Below, in pieces: positions 7,680 through 8,072 of a stretch of 8,072 nt of DNA. Below the pieces are notes generated by a model that was not told the origin of the DNA, ran no database searches, and saw only the letters and a list, made by a program, of their open reading frames with translations. The translations under genes and the position numbers were made by a program. Source of the DNA: an uncultured Panacagrimonas sp. (GTDB lineage Bacteria; Pseudomonadota; Gammaproteobacteria; Nevskiales; Nevskiaceae); assembly GCA_946481265.1 (NCBI GenBank), contig CAMLNE010000199.1, positions 1 through 8,072 on the forward strand, given 5' to 3'. Positions within the stretch are counted from its first letter, which is position 1. Every line of letters begins with the position of its first letter.

Positions 7680-8072
7680 TCAGCTCCCCGGATGCACCAC
7701 GGCGGCCAGTTCGGTGCGGCTGCTGACGCCGAGCTTGCGATACACGCGGTACAGGTGATTGGCGACCGTCGACGGCGCGACGCCGATCTTGCGCGCGGCC
7801 TGCTTGAAGCTCAGGCCCTGCGACACGGCCATCACGATCTGGCGCTCGCGGGTGGTCAGGCGATCGAGCGGGCCGGCCTTCCAGATCTGCAGCATGAACA
7901 GGTCGCCCAGCGCCTCGCAGCGCACGCACAGCCGCTCGTGCGAGGTGGTCTGGCCAGCCGCCGGCAGCGCGAAGGGCAGCGCGGATTCGCGCGGGCAATC
8001 CGGAAAGTGCTCCTCCAGCAGCTCGAAGAAGCGCGGCTGCGCCTCGTGGAACAGGCCGTGCGCGTCGATCAC
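7680..8072 (-). CDS. LuxR-type HTH transcriptional regulator, N-terminus outside window
   Basis: Minus-strand gene whose stop (TGA) is at 7682-7680 and whose reading frame runs off the right edge; the GTG at 8072-8070 is only the first whole codon seen. The 130 visible residues end in a GerE/LuxR helix-turn-helix at about residues 72-124 (LTTRERQIVMAVSQGLSFKQ, then APSTVANHLYRVYRKLGVSS), which binds DNA. The preceding 65-70 residues (IDAHGLFHEAQPRFFELLEE onward) resemble the end of a PAS-like or similar sensor domain, but I cannot name the input domain or ligand. No receiver-domain sequence is seen in this part. A Cys-x-x-Cys (CVRC) lies at visible residues 49-52. It is convergent with rlmH, so it is not part of the upstream operon. 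The target genes cannot be deduced from the window. Confidence 0.85.
   Translation of the reverse strand: MIDAHGLFHEAQPRFFELLEEHFPDCPRESALPFALPAAGQTTSHERLCVRCEALGDLFMLQIWKAGPLDRLTTRERQIVMAVSQGLSFKQAARKIGVAPSTVANHLYRVYRKLGVSSRTELAAVVHPGS

Noticed and set aside
7651..7681. GC-rich inverted repeat (GAGCCG/CGGCTC outer stem, GACG/CGTC inner stem) between rlmH and the luxR-type gene as a bidirectional terminator
   Set aside because: The stems are short and interrupted, one arm reaches into the regulator's stop codon, and no T run follows on either strand. A further CGGAC/GTCCG stem at 7590-7602 is also too small. I see no convincing intrinsic terminator in 7571-7679.

Overview
This window reads as an ordinary, densely packed chromosomal stretch of a G+C-rich gammaproteobacterium. 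Every protein I recognise matches gammaproteobacterial housekeeping families, several closely enough to align by eye with remembered E. coli proteins (PrlC, GlpD, HolA, ProA, NadD, RsfS, RlmH). The strong G/C bias at third codon positions and the proA-nadD-rsfS-rlmH order suggest a G+C-rich lineage related to Pseudomonas or Xanthomonas. I cannot fix the genus.

Layout. Seven genes run on the plus strand with almost no space between them: prlC (5' end outside the window), glpD, holA, proA, nadD, rsfS and rlmH. Gaps range from a 26-nt overlap (nadD/rsfS) and a 4-nt ATGA overlap (glpD/holA) to about 57-66 nt (proA/nadD). They look like one transcription unit, or a few overlapping ones. After a 109-nt gap, a convergent minus-strand gene encodes the C-terminal half of a LuxR-type regulator and leaves the window at its right edge.

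How the genes relate. The run is a core-metabolism and information-processing cluster rather than one pathway: peptide breakdown (PrlC), glycerol-3-phosphate oxidation into the quinone pool (GlpD), clamp loading for DNA polymerase III (HolA), proline synthesis (ProA), NAD synthesis (NadD), ribosome silencing (RsfS) and 23S rRNA methylation (RlmH). The last two both act on the large ribosomal subunit. glpD is the odd member, because it has no other glycerol genes beside it in the window and occupies the place where leuS-lptE is often found upstream of holA.

I found no mobile element, CRISPR array, tRNA, rRNA or evident new system. The most unusual signal is a short AT-rich run of rare codons containing a TGTTAACA palindrome near the end of holA, just before proA. 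Other points of interest are an acidic insert in HolA, an uncertain ProA start, and a hairpin just before nadD.
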